Source of the DNA: Stomoxys calcitrans
Lineage: Eukaryota; Arthropoda; Insecta; Diptera; Muscidae
Assembly (NCBI RefSeq): GCF_963082655.1
Contig: NC_081552.1
Location: forward strand, 124,348,458 to 124,412,457
Direction of reading: 5' to 3'
Length of the DNA stretch: 64,000 bases
Below the pieces are notes generated by a model. The model did no database searches and was not told where the DNA came from. It saw only the letters and a list, made by a program, of their open reading frames with translations. Both the position numbers and the translations under genes were made by a program. Of the stretch, positions 45,945-58,803 are shown piece by piece (position 1 is the first letter of the stretch; every line of letters starts with the position of its first letter).

Positions 45945-46440
45945 AGTTACTGGTTTGGCGGTTAATTGACCAGTCCCGAACGTGGATTATAATGTTCACC
46001 AAACTCGCCTCTTAATAAGACCATTGTTACGCGTGCTGTGTGACATGTGGCACCGTCTTGTTGAAACCACATGTTATGCAAGTCAAGCTCTTGAATTTTG
46101 GGCAAAAAAAAAGTTGGTTACCAACTCACGGTAGCGCTCACCTTTCACAGTTACGTTACGATTCGCATCACCTTTAAAGAAGTACGGTTCAATGATGCCA
46201 CCAGCCCATAAACCTCACTAAACTGTGACTTTTTCTGGATGCATTGGCAGCTCTTGCAATGCTTCTGGCTGATCTACACTCTAAAATCGACAATTATACT
46301 TATTTACTTACCCATTGAGCCAAAAGTGAGCTTTGTCCATAAAATAGAAGACGCGCGCGATAAACTTTCTTAACAGAGCACGCATTTTGATAATAAAATT
46401 GTATAATTTGCAAGCGTTGATCGTTTGTAAGAAGATTCAT
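45945..46440 (-). pseudogene. Mariner/Tc1-type transposase with internal deletion
   Basis: On the minus strand an ATG at 46440 opens MNLLTNDQRLQIIQFYYQNA, a transposase N terminus. The sequence then jumps, with a frame change, to DKAHFWLNG: the first catalytic Asp region fused directly to the N-terminal helix, so most of the DNA-binding domain is deleted. After a gap come ELPMHPEKVTV, stops, GLWAGGIIEPYFFKGDANRN and MWFQQDGATCHTARVTM, which holds the second catalytic Asp. Homology ends at SGLVN, just before the third catalytic residue. Inactive. Confidence 0.8.
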
Positions 46441-46689
46441 GGTTAAATTATAGACCAAAACGGAAGGTGTTTGACAATAGAAAGCACGAAACTTGCGCGA
46501 GCCGCCAAAAAGATAATGACTAAAAAATTACCTTTTGTATACTATTAAACGGCCAAGGGTTTCATAAAGGCGAGTTTGTGGTACATATTACGGCCAAACG
46601 GCTGAATGGATTTTTACGAAATTGGCATCAATCGAAAGAAATTTTTTTTACAGATGTGACGAATAAATATGCGATAATACGGTATCGCT

Positions 46690-48240
46690 GCTCCTATGGG
46701 TGACCACCATAAATGACCTATTACGGATGACGACTGAGGAGAGATATTATAATACTTCTAAGGGGTAAGGATCCCAACCAGAAAGGTCGAAAGCGTCTTG
46801 CATATGGTATATGACTGGGCTAGACCCAGCGGTCTCAATGTTAACATCAGAGAAGACAGAAATATGCAGGTTCACGAGGAAGACGAAGGGTAGACCAATT
46901 TAACGCACCACCTTTCCTCAATAAGACGATTTCGTTATTTGACAAGGTCAAATACTTAGGTGTGTTCTTGGACAGGAAACTGAATTGGAAGTATCACATT
47001 CAGGAGCGTACTGAGAAGGCTCACAGATGTTGGGCACTATGTAGACGGGCCGTAGGCTCGAAATGGGGCCGGAATCCGAGGATAGTCCTCTGGATCTACA
47101 GGAGCGTAATAAGACCAATACTTACATACGCCTCAGTAGTTTGGTGGAATGGAGAGAAAGTACCATACAACATGATGAGGACCGCACCCACTGGAGACTA
47201 TTCTAAATATCCGAGGCACCCATTGCGGCTGTGAGACTTAAGGCGATGGAAGAATGGATTGAGAATAGGAGCAGCTCATACCATCACGGTACAATCGAGG
47301 AAGGAAGAGAAGAGGTTTCCGATCAGATACCTGAGATGAACCTTGAGGTCGAGTGCGAGGCACTGCTGCCAGCGGCATAGTCTTGGATTGACGGAACCCT
47401 AGTATTGTCATCTGGAAGATTATGTTACACGGGTGGATCAAAGCTAGAGGACAGAGTGGGCCTGGGGGTCTACATTAAGAACCCAGGGACTGAGATTTGT
47501 TTTAGACTGCCTGACCATAATATGGTCCTGCAGGCGGAGATCCGGGCGATCACGGAATGCGTGAGGTGGTGTGGTGCTAACGCGAGGACGTCGAGTGTGA
47601 ACATCTTTACGGACAGTAAAATTGCCAAAAGGGCAATAACAACCAGGACAATAAGGCCACGACAGTCTTGCAGTGTAAGAAGGAGATTAACGCCTTCTCT
47701 GAGGATGGCACAATCCGCTTCGTTTGGGTGCCCGGCCATAACGGTGTAAGGGGGAATGAAATAGCAGACGATTTGGCGGCGAAGGCCAGACGACTGCCGT
47801 TAATAAACTTGGGTAACCCGAGGCCTTTCGGGTCGACGCAGTCCGACGTAAGAGCGTATGCGACGGGCGGGCATGTAACACCGTGGAACAGCAAAACAGT
47901 CGGTAGGACGGCGAAAATCCTAAGGGGTGATCGGGATCAAGAGAGCACGAGGCTATTACTGAAAGGAAGTAAGAAGGAGGTCAGTATAGCTAGTAGTATC
48001 ACGACGGGACATTAGGACTACGAGCTCACTTATGCAAAATCGGTGCGGCAATTGATAGGATGTGTAGGGCATGTGGGAAAGATGATGAGACGTTGGAGCA
48101 TTTCCTATGGCATTGCCCGGCTTTCGCAGCTAAAAGACAACGGTACTTTGGTGGGGCCACAATGCCAGACCAACTTAGGGGATTGCTATGGAAAACTATT
48201 AAGGATTTTGTAAGTAGCACGGAGTTCCTGAATTAAAATT
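46690..48240 (+). pseudogene. LOA/I-type non-LTR retrotransposon: RT end, RNase H, CCHC C terminus
   Basis: Starts inside the RT palm with the YADD region deleted. It continues with KYLGVFLDRKLNWKYHI and VIRPILTYASVVWWNG, the RT C-terminal region. RNase H follows from about 47405: LCYTGGSKLEDRVGLGVYI (the usual first catalytic Asp of YTDGS is Gly), LQAEIRAITECV, NIFTDSK, a frameshift near 47670, then FVWVPGHNGVRGNEIADDL. The end carries CRACGKDDETLEHFLWHC, a CCHC-type motif at about 48058-48115, and a stop at 48235. It is closely related to the fragments at 6905-9495 and keeps the RNase H and 3' end better. Confidence 0.85.
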
Positions 48241-48810
48241 TTTTTTCGCGGTTACTTTTAGTTTTTTAAGCGCATAGCAAGCCGATTATTGGATTAGGTG
48301 TATGTCCCTAGTGGCATTGGGCAGATTAATTTCCGTACGCTCTTTTCAGCCTAACCTTAACAGCTTTTTAATTCGTACAATAAAAAATATGTGCAACTTA
48401 TGTCTTATTATCACTTGCCGTGATACAATAAATATCGAATTTCTACATCAAAAATAATTTAAGCAATTAACACCTTGTTTGGAAAAGATTTTTATAAGTC
48501 AATACCATGTTTAATAGGTCAAATTTAATTCTTTATTTTAGCTGTGAATTAAATATATCGATTTTCTAAGCTTTTGCGTTGGCCTACTATAATTTATCGA
48601 CGGTGGAATTGCTTCTAAAAATGAGTAAAAAAATAATTAAAATTTTGAATTATTTAGTCTATATTATTTGCATTTACCACATTTTAATAATATTTAGCAA
48701 ATTATGAACATGAGGCAAATATTTGCGCACTTACCTACTTGTATGTCACTTGTGTTTGAAATAGGAACACAGACTGCCGTCTGACCAATAGACACACACA
48801 TATATATATA
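48241..48810. other. LINE 3' UTR and AT-rich spacer
   Basis: The first 120 bp or so probably belong to the LOA-type 3' UTR (ends near CTTTTCAGCCTAACCTTAAC). The rest is AT-rich, without features, ending in a short TATATA run beside the MITE. Confidence 0.45.
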
Positions 48811-49219
<409 letters not shown>

Positions 49220-49223
<4 letters not shown>

Positions 49224-49310
49224 GTTGCAAAAAAGGTAATTGCGGATTTTTTAAAAGAAAGTAAATGCATTTTTAATAAAACTTAGAATGAACTTTAATC
49301 AAATATACTT
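49220..49310 (-). mobile_element. Mariner-type MITE, truncated and inverted copy
   Basis: TTGGGTTGCAAAAAAGGTAA followed by about 70 bp identical in order to the reverse complement of the right end of the MITE at 48811-49023. It stops at AAATATACTT and passes into another short (AT)n run (49311-49330). Confidence 0.85.
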
Positions 49311-49330
49311 ATATATATATATATATATAT

Positions 49331-51110
49331 CAATTCTTACTCTACCCCCCAATACCTTTCATTTAGGCCCACATTGTCGTGGTCAGTAAATATGCCCGAT
49401 ATAGGGGTGTTTTGGGGATTGTGGTGGTCGCCCAAAAACTTAGCCCGGAAAATATATCACTAACGTTCTCTATTCTAATATATCTACATATCTTTATCTG
49501 AACCTCATATTGCCATTGGCTTCAAAATTGGATATCAAATTCGTTTTCTAATCTCATTTAAACTCCTTATTGCAAAAGTCAGCAAATATGTCCGGTTTGG
49601 GGTATTGGCCCTAAAAACTATGAATATTTAGTTCCACTCTTTTTAAGACCCAAATTGTCTTGGTAAGCAAATACGTCCTATTTGGTGGTTGTTTTGGTGG
49701 TGGGACGTCCCCTAATGTTGATATCAGATACGTAGTCTACTCCCAAATACCTTTAATTTGAGCCCCACATTTTTATAGTCGGCAAACATGACCGGCTTGG
49801 GGGTGTTTTGGGGGATGGGCGGCCACTCTGTGAGTTGACCTTGAAAATGTACATCGGATTCGTTTTCCACTCTAAAAACCCTCTTATTTGAGTCTCATAT
49901 TGGAATAGTCAGAAAATACTTACTATTTGGGTGGTGTTGTGGGGGTGGGGTGGCTCCATTGACACTTTTCACAAATATTGATATCAGATTCGTGCTTTAC
50001 TCCCAAAGACCTTTCACTTGAGCCCTATATGGCTATGGTCGTAAATTTGTCCCCTTTGGGGGATGTTTTGGGGGAGAGGCGGCCCCACAAACACTTGGTC
50101 CCATATTTGGATATCAGATTCTACTTCTACACTCAACTACCTTTTAATTAAGCCCCATATTCCCATGGTCAGTATGTAAGTCCTGTTTGGGTGGTATTTT
50201 GGGGAAGGGGTCCACCCCCCCAGAAACGCGGTCCCCCATTTGGATATCAGATTCGTATTCTACTCGCAAATACCTTTCATTTGTGTCCCATATTGCCATG
50301 ATCGGTATATGTCCTATTTAGGGGTGTTTTGGGGGTTGGGTGGTGTTGGTGGGGGTGGGATTGCCCCATAGCCAATTTTCCCGAATATTGATATCAGATT
50401 TGTGCTTTACTCCCAAATTCCTTTCATTTGAGACCCATGTGGCTATGGTCGTAAATATGTCCCCTTTGGGGGAGGTTTTTGGGGAGAGGCGGACCCCAAA
50501 CACTGGGTCTCATATTTGGATATCAGATTCGAATTCTACACTGGAAACCCTTTAATTTGAGTCACATATTCCCATGGTCAGTAAATAAGTCTTCTTTGGG
50601 GGGTGTTTTTGGGGAAGGGGTGGACCCCCAGAAACGTGGTCCCACATTTTTATATCAAATTCGTATTCTACTCGCAAATATCATTCATTTGAGTCCCATA
50701 TTGCCATGGTCGGTAAATATGTCCGATTTGGGGGTGTTTTGGGGTGGTTCGAAAAATGGATATCAGATACGTTTTCGTCTCCTAAATATATTTGGTAGGT
50801 TTTAGGGTGGGGCGGCCCCCTAGGTACCCCATCCGAAATTTGGATACCAAATTTTTATTTTTAGGGTACTACAATATGTGAGAGCACACAAAATTTCGCT
50901 TAAATCGCACCACCCATCCCCGAGATCTGGTGTTTCTGAAAATTAGGGTAAGGGGGAGGGTCCGCCCCCCCCCCCCTCCCCTTCAAATATCAAAAAATTT
51001 AGTACCCTATTTTCACCACGGGATCATTATGCACCATCTGTGAAAATTTCAAGAAAATCGGTTCAGCCGAGTCTATAAGGAACACACAAACATACAAACA
51101 AAAGTTTTTT
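49331..51110 (+). mobile_element. Family C element, nearly complete array
   Basis: About eleven units of roughly 131 bp, the C 3' region (CTTAAATCGCACCACCCAT, GAGATCTGGTGTTTCTG, AATCGGTTCAGCCGAGTC) and AGGAACACACAAACATACAA at the end. A C-run at about 50961-50980 interrupts the 3' region. Confidence 0.72.
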
Positions 51111-52243
51111 GGGGCTCTTAGCGCGTCTGTCTGTCTGTGATTATATCGACGCTATATATTAATCTGAACCGATTTGAGATTCGTGAAAATCGGTTCCCAA
51201 CTGACCACCTTATCGCAATATTATATATATGGGAGCTATATCTAAATCTGATCAGATTTCTTCCAATTCCAAAACCGGTATTTTAAGAACGAGACCATTA
51301 AGAAATCAAACAAGAAGGTAAGCCTCTGACGAGGAAAATAATTTACAATCTTTTGATTAATTCTATTCGATTTATAAACAAGACTGTATGAAATTTACAT
51401 ATTGGCCAAACAAACCTTTAATGATAAAACAAATTCTGTCAAATATCTGATTAATGTAAACTTACCTTTATCATTCTAAAACTTGAAATTATTTGTATAC
51501 TCACTTTTGCACGTTACTGTAAATACCTTCTAATTTTGTTCTACACGTAAAACATTTTTAGTTTAGAAAGTTAAAATTCTTTCGGTTAGTTAAAAAGGGC
51601 TTTGAATTTCATTTAAATATTTCAAATTCTACAGAAATTAACTGTATTAAAAAAAAAACTAAAATAAAATTATATTTCAAGTGAGTATATTCTATTAAAA
51701 TTAGTTATCTTTGAAAAGTAAGTATTATTGAATCGAAGTCATTATTTTGGGTGGTTCAGTACATTTGGTAGTAATTCAATATCTTGCAATATTTAGTATG
51801 TTTGCCATTATTTTAAAGCAATAGGTATTATAAAATCGAGCTATTATTGTGCATAGCTATTATAGGATACCTTTTGTATGTGTGCCCTGCGCTGGCATTC
51901 AAAAGGAGTTCCACGTTAGATTCCCATTTCTTTGAGAACCTGTCTGATTTAGCTGATGTAAACGTTTGCAAGTTTTTGGGCTTTTAAAAGCGATATGGAT
52001 GGTTCAATGGTAGCAACTAAAAGGTATCTTCTGTACCTGTGGTATTACAATGAACGAAAACGTCCAAATGGGTCGAATGGCAGACTGCTACTTAATCCTA
52101 ACCTAACCTGACCTATAGCAGAACGCGAAAACTTTATGATAGACATTAAAAAATATGTTTGGAAGTCTAAACATTCTGCCGGCGGTCAAAGATCAATGTA
52201 AAGAAAAAATTTTCTTACGTCTACATGATCTGTATGAGTATAA
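51111..52243. other. Mixed spacer: GTCY fragment, repeat Y, LINE-like 3' end
   Basis: 51120-51140 has GCGTCTGTCTGTCTGTGATT, a small mini-me-like piece. 51793-51860 is the inverted copy of repeat Y. 52030-52115 (GGTATTACAATGAACG, GGCAGACTGCTACTTAAT, CCTAACCTAACC) resembles the 3' end of fly non-LTR elements by recollection only. Confidence 0.5.
51793..51860 (-). repeat. Dispersed repeat Y, copy 2 (inverted relative to copy 1)
   Basis: Reverse complement of the 16518-16583 stretch: ATTTAGTATGTTTGCC, ATTATTTTAAAGCAATAGGT and TCGAGCTATTATT. A second, weaker AATAATGACTTCGATT motif (reversed) lies at about 51727-51750. Confidence 0.7.
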
Positions 52244-53434
52244 AACAAGTAAAAGCGTGCTAAGTTCGGCCGGGCCGAATCTTATATACCCTCCACCATG
52301 GATCGCATTTGTCGAGTTCTTTTCCCGCCATCTCTTCTTATGCAAAAAAAGGATATAAGAAAAGATTTGCTCTGCTATTAGAGCGATATCAAGATATGGA
52401 CCGTTTTGGACCACAATTAAATTATATTATGTTGGAGACCTGTGTAAAATGTCAGCCAATTCGGATAAGAATTGCGCCCTTTGTGGGCTCAAGAAGTAAA
52501 ATAGAGAGATCGATTTATATGGAGACTGTATCGGGCTATAGATCGATTCAGACCATAATAAACACGAATGTTAATGGTCATGAGAGAATCCGTCGTACAA
52601 AATTTCAGGCAAATCGGATAATAATTGCGACCTCTAAAGGCTCAAGAAGTCAAGATCCCAGATCGGTTTATATGGCAGTTATATCAGGTTATAAACCGAC
52701 TTGTACTTTATTTGACATAGTTGTTGAAAGTAACAATAAACGTCTTGCGAAATTTCAGCCAAATCGGATAGGAATTGCGCCCTCTAGAAGCTCAAGAAGT
52801 CAAGTCCTCAGATCTGTTTATATGACAGCTATATCAGGTTATGAACCGATTTGAACCATATTTGGCACAGTTGTTGAATATCATAACAAAATACTACGTG
52901 CCAAAATTCATTCAAATTGGATAAGAATTGCGCCCTCTAGAGGCTCAAGAAGTCAAGACCCAAGATCGGTTTATATGACAGCTATATAAGGTTATGGACC
53001 GATTTGAGCCATACTTGGCACAGTTGTTGGATATCGTAACAAAACACGTCGTGCAAAATTCCATTCCAATCGGATAAGAATTGTGCACTCTAGAGGCTCA
53101 AGAAGTCAAGACCCAAGATCGGTTTATATGGCAGCTATATCAAAACATGGACCGATATGGCCCATTTACAATACCAAACGACCTACACTAATAAAAAGCA
53201 TTTGTGCAAAATTTCAAGCGGCTAGCTTTACTCCTTCGGAAGTTAGCGTGCTTTCGACAGACAGACGGACGGACGGACGGACGGACAGACAAACGGACGG
53301 ACATGGCTAGAACGACATAAAATTTCACAACGATCAAGAATATATATACTTTATGGGGTCTCAGACGAATATTTCGAGTAGTTACAATCAGAATGACGAA
53401 ATTAGTATACCCCCCATCTTATGGTGGAGGGTAT
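52244..53434 (-). mobile_element. Complete family A element, minus strand
   Basis: Reversed 3' end AACAAGTAAAAGCGTGCTAA with hairpin TTCGGCCGGGCCGAA, about five units, core, GACGGACGGACGGACGGAC run at about 53265-53285, and reversed 5' end GGAGGGTAT. A 181-codon ORF across its units is a product of the 153-bp (51-codon) period. Confidence 0.85.
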
Positions 53435-53788
53435 AACAAGTAAAAAGGAATTGGACCAAATTCGGCACGGACATTGAGTGGTCAAATAAATACAAGTCAC
53501 TGCCCAATTTTGTTCAAATATTGCTCTTTTTAGGGGGCCGAACACAACTCACTGTCCCAAGATATAGCCTATCTGCGAACTTAACCTGCCTATCGAAAAA
53601 AGAAACTGTTCAAAGTTTCAGCAAAATATTTCTTTTAAAATACTGTATCATGATGTCAACAGACAGGCAGACAGGCGGACGGACTCGGCTGGATCTTCTT
53701 AGATTTTTAAGACGATCAATAATACATATACTTTATAGAGTCTGAAATTGATATGACGATGTGCTGCAAACGAAGTGACAAAATGAAT
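53435..53788 (-). mobile_element. Family B/D-type fragment, minus strand, abutting A
   Basis: Begins AACAAGTAAAAAGGAATTGG directly after the A terminus, lacks most of the array, and has the core (TCTTAGATTTTTAAGACGAT; GACAGGCAGACAGG). It passes into a plus-strand family D at about 53790. Confidence 0.6.
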
Positions 53789-54518
53789 GTATATATATTT
53801 CGGATCGTCGTAAAATTCTAAGACGATTTAATGATGTCCGTGTGTCTGGCCGTCTATCCGTCCGTCAATTGTAATCACTCTAGAGCCTTCAAAAATTGTG
53901 ATATTGAGCTGAAATTTTTCACAGATACATCTTTTTGATCCACCGATTTTACTGATATTTGAAACAGTGAATAGTTTAAGGTTTCCCAACATCTGACCTA
54001 AATATGGTTCAGATCGGACTATATTTAGATATAGCAGATAGACCGATCTCCCGATGAAGGGTCTGAAGGCCATAAAAGCTTTAATTTTTAACTGATTTCG
54101 CTGAAATTTGCAACATAAGGTTATTTCAAGCCTCCCAACATCTGACCTAAATATAATACAGATCGGACTATATTTAGATATACCTGTCATATAAACCGAT
54201 CTGCCGATAAATGGTCTGAAGCCCATAAAATTTTATTTTTTAACCGATTTCGCTAAAATTTTAAACTGTGAGTTTTTCTGAGCTTCACCATATCCGGTTC
54301 AGATCTATAATTGGATAGATCTGCCACAAAGACCAATATTTTGTTATACATAATTGAATACTGACATATATATTATACCATTCAATGTCTGTGCCGAACT
54401 TAGGTGCATTAGTTATCCAATTTTCACCGGATTTTGACGAAAGGGGATTTAAATATATACCCAAGGTGGTGGGTATCCAAAGTTCGACCCGGCCGAACTT
54501 AACGTCTTTTTACTTGTT
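53789..54518 (+). mobile_element. Family D element, 5' terminus missing
   Basis: Starts in the core (ATATATATTTCGGATCGTCG), GATGTCCGTGTGTCTGG, about three units, and 3' end GTTCGACCCGGCCGAAC, TTAACGTCTTTTTACTTGTT. Confidence 0.75.
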
Positions 54519-55804
54519 ATACCCTCCACCATAGGATAGGGGTATACAAATTTCGTCATTCTGTATGTAACACCTCGAAATATGCGTCTAAGTCCCCATA
54601 AAGTATATATATTCTTGATCGTCAAGTCATTTTAAGTCGACCTAGCCATGTCTGTCCTCCGTCTGTCAGTCGAAAGCACACTAACTTTCGAAGGAGAGAA
54701 GCTAACCGCTTGAAATTTTGAACAAATACTTTCTATTAGTGTAGGTCGGTTGGGATTTTAAATGGGCAAAATCGGTCCACGTTTTAATATAGCTGCCATT
54801 TAAACCGATCTGGGGTTTTGACTTCTTGAGACTCTAGAGAGCGCAATTTTACGCGTGGTGTTTTAATATCACTTCCAACAACTGCGCTAAGTATGGTTCA
54901 AATTGGTCTATGTTTTGATATAGCTGCCATATAAACCAATTTTGGGTCTTGATTTCTTGAGCCTCTAGAGGGCGCACTTCTCCTCCAAATTGACTGAAAT
55001 TTTGCACGCAGTGTTTTGGTATCACTTCCAACAATTGTGTTAGGTATGATTTAACTCGGATCATAACCTGGTATAGCTGTCATATAAACCGATCTGGAAT
55101 CATGATTTCTTGAGCCTCTAGAGGGCTCAATTCTTATCCGATTTGAACGAATTTCAGCACGTAGTATTAAGTTATGACATACAACAACTGTGCCAAGTAT
55201 GGTTCAAATTGGTTCATAACCTGGTATAGCTGCCATATAAACCGATCTTGGGTCTTGACTTCTTGAGCCCCTAGAGGGCGCAATTCCTATCCGATTTTAT
55301 TGAAATTTTGCACGTAATGTTTTGGTATCACTTCCAACAGCTACGCTAAGTATGGTTTATGTCGGTCCATAATCTGATAAAGATGTCTTATAAACCGATC
55401 TGGGGTCTTGACTTCTTGAGTCTCTAGAGGGCGCAATTCTCACCCGATTTGGCAGAAATTTTATACAACGGAGTCTCTCATGACCTTCAACATACGTGTT
55501 CAATATGCTCTGAAACGATCAATAGCTTGATATAGCTCACATATAAACCTCCCGATTTGCTCCTTGAGCCCCTATAAGCGCAATTATTATCCGAATGAAG
55601 GGAAATATTACACAATGACTTCTACAATGTTCAGCTTTCATTTATTGTCCGAATCTGACTATAACTTGATATAGCGCCAATAGCATAACAGTTCTTATTC
55701 AATATTTTATGTTTGTCTAAAGAGAGATACCGCGCATAGAACTCGAAAAATGCGATCAATGGTGGAGATTCGGCCCGGCCGAACTTAGCACGCTCTTACT
55801 TGTT
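54519..55804 (+). mobile_element. Family A element, directly abutting D and another A
   Basis: ATACCCTCCACCATAGGATA start immediately after the D terminus; diverged units (TAAGTCCCCATAAAG, CTAGAGGGCGCAATTCTCA); end GATTCGGCCCGGCCGAAC, TTAGCACGCTCTTACTTGTT. Its units resemble the A at 1-850 more than the other A copies, so it belongs to an older A subgroup. Confidence 0.82.
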
Positions 55805-56814
55805 ATACCCTCCACCATAGGATGGGGGGTATACTAATTTCGTCATTCTGTTTGTAACTACTCGAAATATTCGTCTGAGACCCCATAAAGTATACATATA
55901 TATTCTTGATCGTCGCGATATTTTATGTCGATCTAGCCATGTCTGTCCGTCCGTCTGTCTGTCGAAAGCACACGAACTTCCGAAGGAGTAAAGCTAGCCG
56001 CTTGAAATTTTGCACAAATACTTCTTATTATTGTAGGTCGGTTGGTATTGTAAATGGGCCATATCGGTCCATGTTTTGATATAGCTGCCATATAAACCGA
56101 TCTTGGGTCTTGACTTCTTGAGCCTCTAGAGTGCGCAATTCTTATCCGATTTGAATGAAATTTTGCACGACATGTTTTGTATATCCAATAACTGTGCCAA
56201 GTATGGTTCAAATCGGTCCATAACCTGATATAGCTGCCATGTAAACTGATCTTGGGTTTTGACTTCTTGAGCCTCTAGAGTGCGCAATTCTTATCCGATT
56301 GGAATGGAATTTTGCACGAAGTATTTTATTCTTACTTTCAACAACTGTGTCAAATAAGGTTCAAGTCGGTTTATAACCTGATATAACTGCCATATAAACC
56401 GATCTGGGAACTTGACTTCTTGACCCCTAGAGGTCGCAATTATTATCCGATTTGCCTGAAATTTTGTACGACTGATCCTCTCATGACCATCAACATACGT
56501 GTTTATTATGATCTGAATCGGTCTATAGCCCGATACATCTCCCATATAAATCGATCTCTCTATTTTACTTCTGAGCCCCCAAAGGGGGCAATTCTTATTC
56601 GAATTGGCTGACATTTTACACAGGCCTCCAATATATAATTTAATTGTTGTTTAAACCGGACCATATCTTCAAATCGCTCTAATAGCAGAGCAAATCTTTT
56701 CTTATATCCTTTTTTGCCCAAGAAGAGACGCCGGGAAAGAACTCGACAAATGCGATCCATGGTGGAGGGTATATAAGATTCGGCCAGGCCGAACTTAGCA
56801 CGCTTTTACTTGTT
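55805..56814 (+). mobile_element. Family A element, head-to-tail with the previous one
   Basis: Starts at the base after the preceding A ends. Complete termini, about five units, hairpin with one change (TTCGGCCAGGCCGAA). Member of the younger A subgroup. Confidence 0.83.
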
Positions 56815-58803
56815 TTTGTTTTGTCTTGTTTATAACTCATGTAACATCATACAGTCTCATATACTCCATTCATAAAGACATTATTCTCATGGGGATTTTG
56901 GCTGTGGGAGCCCCATATTGCAATGATCGGTAAATACGTTTGTGCGATTTAGGGATGTTTTCGAGGGTGAGGTGGTCCCCCAGACATTTGGCCCTTAAAA
57001 ATATATCAGGATCGTGCTCTTCTCTAAAAGACGATCTATTTAAACCCTATATTGCCATTGGTTTCCGGGGTGTTTATAGGATGAGGCCTCCCTCAAACAC
57101 TTAGCCCCGAAATTTGTTGTCAAATTCGTTTTCTAATCTCAAATACCTTTCATTTGAGCCAGTTTGGGGTATGGGCCCTAAAAATTATTAATATCGAGCT
57201 CCACTGTCTTCAAGACCCAAATTGTCTTGGTGAGCAAATTCGTCCTATTTGGGTGTTTCTGGTGGGATGTTGAAATCAGGTTCGAGGTCTACTTCCAAAT
57301 AGCTTTCAGTTGCGCCCCATACTTCTGTAGTCGCAAATATGACGAGTTTCGAGGGGTTTTGAAGAATGGGGCGGCCACTAAGTGACCCCCCAGAAACTTG
57401 GTCCCACATTTAGGTATCGGATTCGCATTCTACTTACAAATACCTTTCATTTGAGTCCCATATTGTGCTGGGTTTATAAATATATTTGGTGGGTTTTGGG
57501 GGTGGGCGTCCCCCCTAGGTACACCATCCGAAATTTGGATACCAAATTTTTGATTTTAGGTTACTAAAAGAGAGCAAACAGAATTTCGCTTAAATCACGC
57601 CAGCCAACTCCGAGATCTGGCGTTTCTGGATATTGTGGTAATTGTTGTACCCTATTTTCCCCATGGGGTCATTTTGCACCATCTGTGAACATTTCAGAAA
57701 ATCGGTTCAGCCGTTTTCGAGTCTATAAGGAACACACAAACAAACAAACACAAATTGATTTTGATATATAAGGGCCCGCTCCCCACCGCCTTCTATCACT
57801 ATTTTATTTTATCTGAGCCCTATACTGGCACAGTCAGGAAAAAAGTCCGGATTGGGGGTGCTGTTACGGCATTTCAGATATTTCGCCACAATTTCGATAT
57901 CACATTGGTGCTCTACTTCCAAATTTCTTTCATTTGACTTTATTGGGAGTGAGGTGGATTCCATGTATCAGATTCGTCGCCTAGTCTTAAATACCTTTGA
58001 TTTGAGCCTAATATTGTTTAAATTTCCATTTGACTGGCTTTGGAGGTAGGGCGGCCGCCCTAGACATTCCACCTTAAATAGGTATACCAAACTTCTGTTT
58101 TTGAGTTATTTTACACAAACTGCCCTACCCATCTCCGAGATATGGCGTTTTTGAAAAAAGGTAAGGAGAGGGTCCACCCATTAAAATTTTGGTGTAAGAA
58201 CTCCTTCGTTCTCTAGGTTTTGGTGGTGGATTGGACTAGCCAAACCCTTTGCCTTGAAAGTGGATATCAGATTCATACTCTAGTCCCAAAATCCACACTT
58301 GAGCTACGTATTGCTAAAGTCGGTATATATGTGGGGTTCAGGGGGAATTTATGAGATGAGTCAACCCAGAAACACTTGGCCATAAAACACATATCAGATT
58401 TGAGGCCCTTTTAGCCATAATCCACAAATTTGTCCAGTTTGAGAGCGGCCATTTGAGGGCAGCCATCTACGCACTTAGCCCTGAAAAAATATCAACATCG
58501 TGCTCTACTGTTAACTTATTTTATTTGAGCCGCAATTGCAATTGGTTAAGGGGAGTTTATGAGGTGAGACTATCCCCAAACTCTAAGTACCAAAATTGGA
58601 TATCAAATTCGTTTTGTACTTTCAATTACCTATTAGTTTAGCCCCTTATTGCCATAGTAAGCAAACATGGCCGGTTTGAAGGGAGTTTAGGAGGCGAACT
58701 CTGAAATAATATAAGCATCGTGCCCCCATAATGTCAAGCATTGTGAAGGCAGCGATTCAGAAACTCAGTGCTACGGGTCTCGTTTAAATCCACACTAATT
58801 TTT
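56815..58803 (+). mobile_element. Family C elements, diverged
   Basis: C units from about 56885. The C 3' region with TATATAAGG lies near 57760, followed by GGCCCGCTCCCC, the start of another C. Diverged units continue to the B insertion at 58804. More substituted than the C at 49331. Confidence 0.6.

Noticed and set aside
52092..52114. CCTAACCTAACC as an interstitial telomere
   Set aside because: Flies lack TTAGG telomere repeats; the short run fits the 3' end of a non-LTR element.
52309..52854. 181-aa ORF with 51-residue repeats
   Set aside because: Reads a minus-strand family A array, where the 153-bp period keeps frames open; similar frames are open on both strands, so coding is unlikely without evidence of selection.
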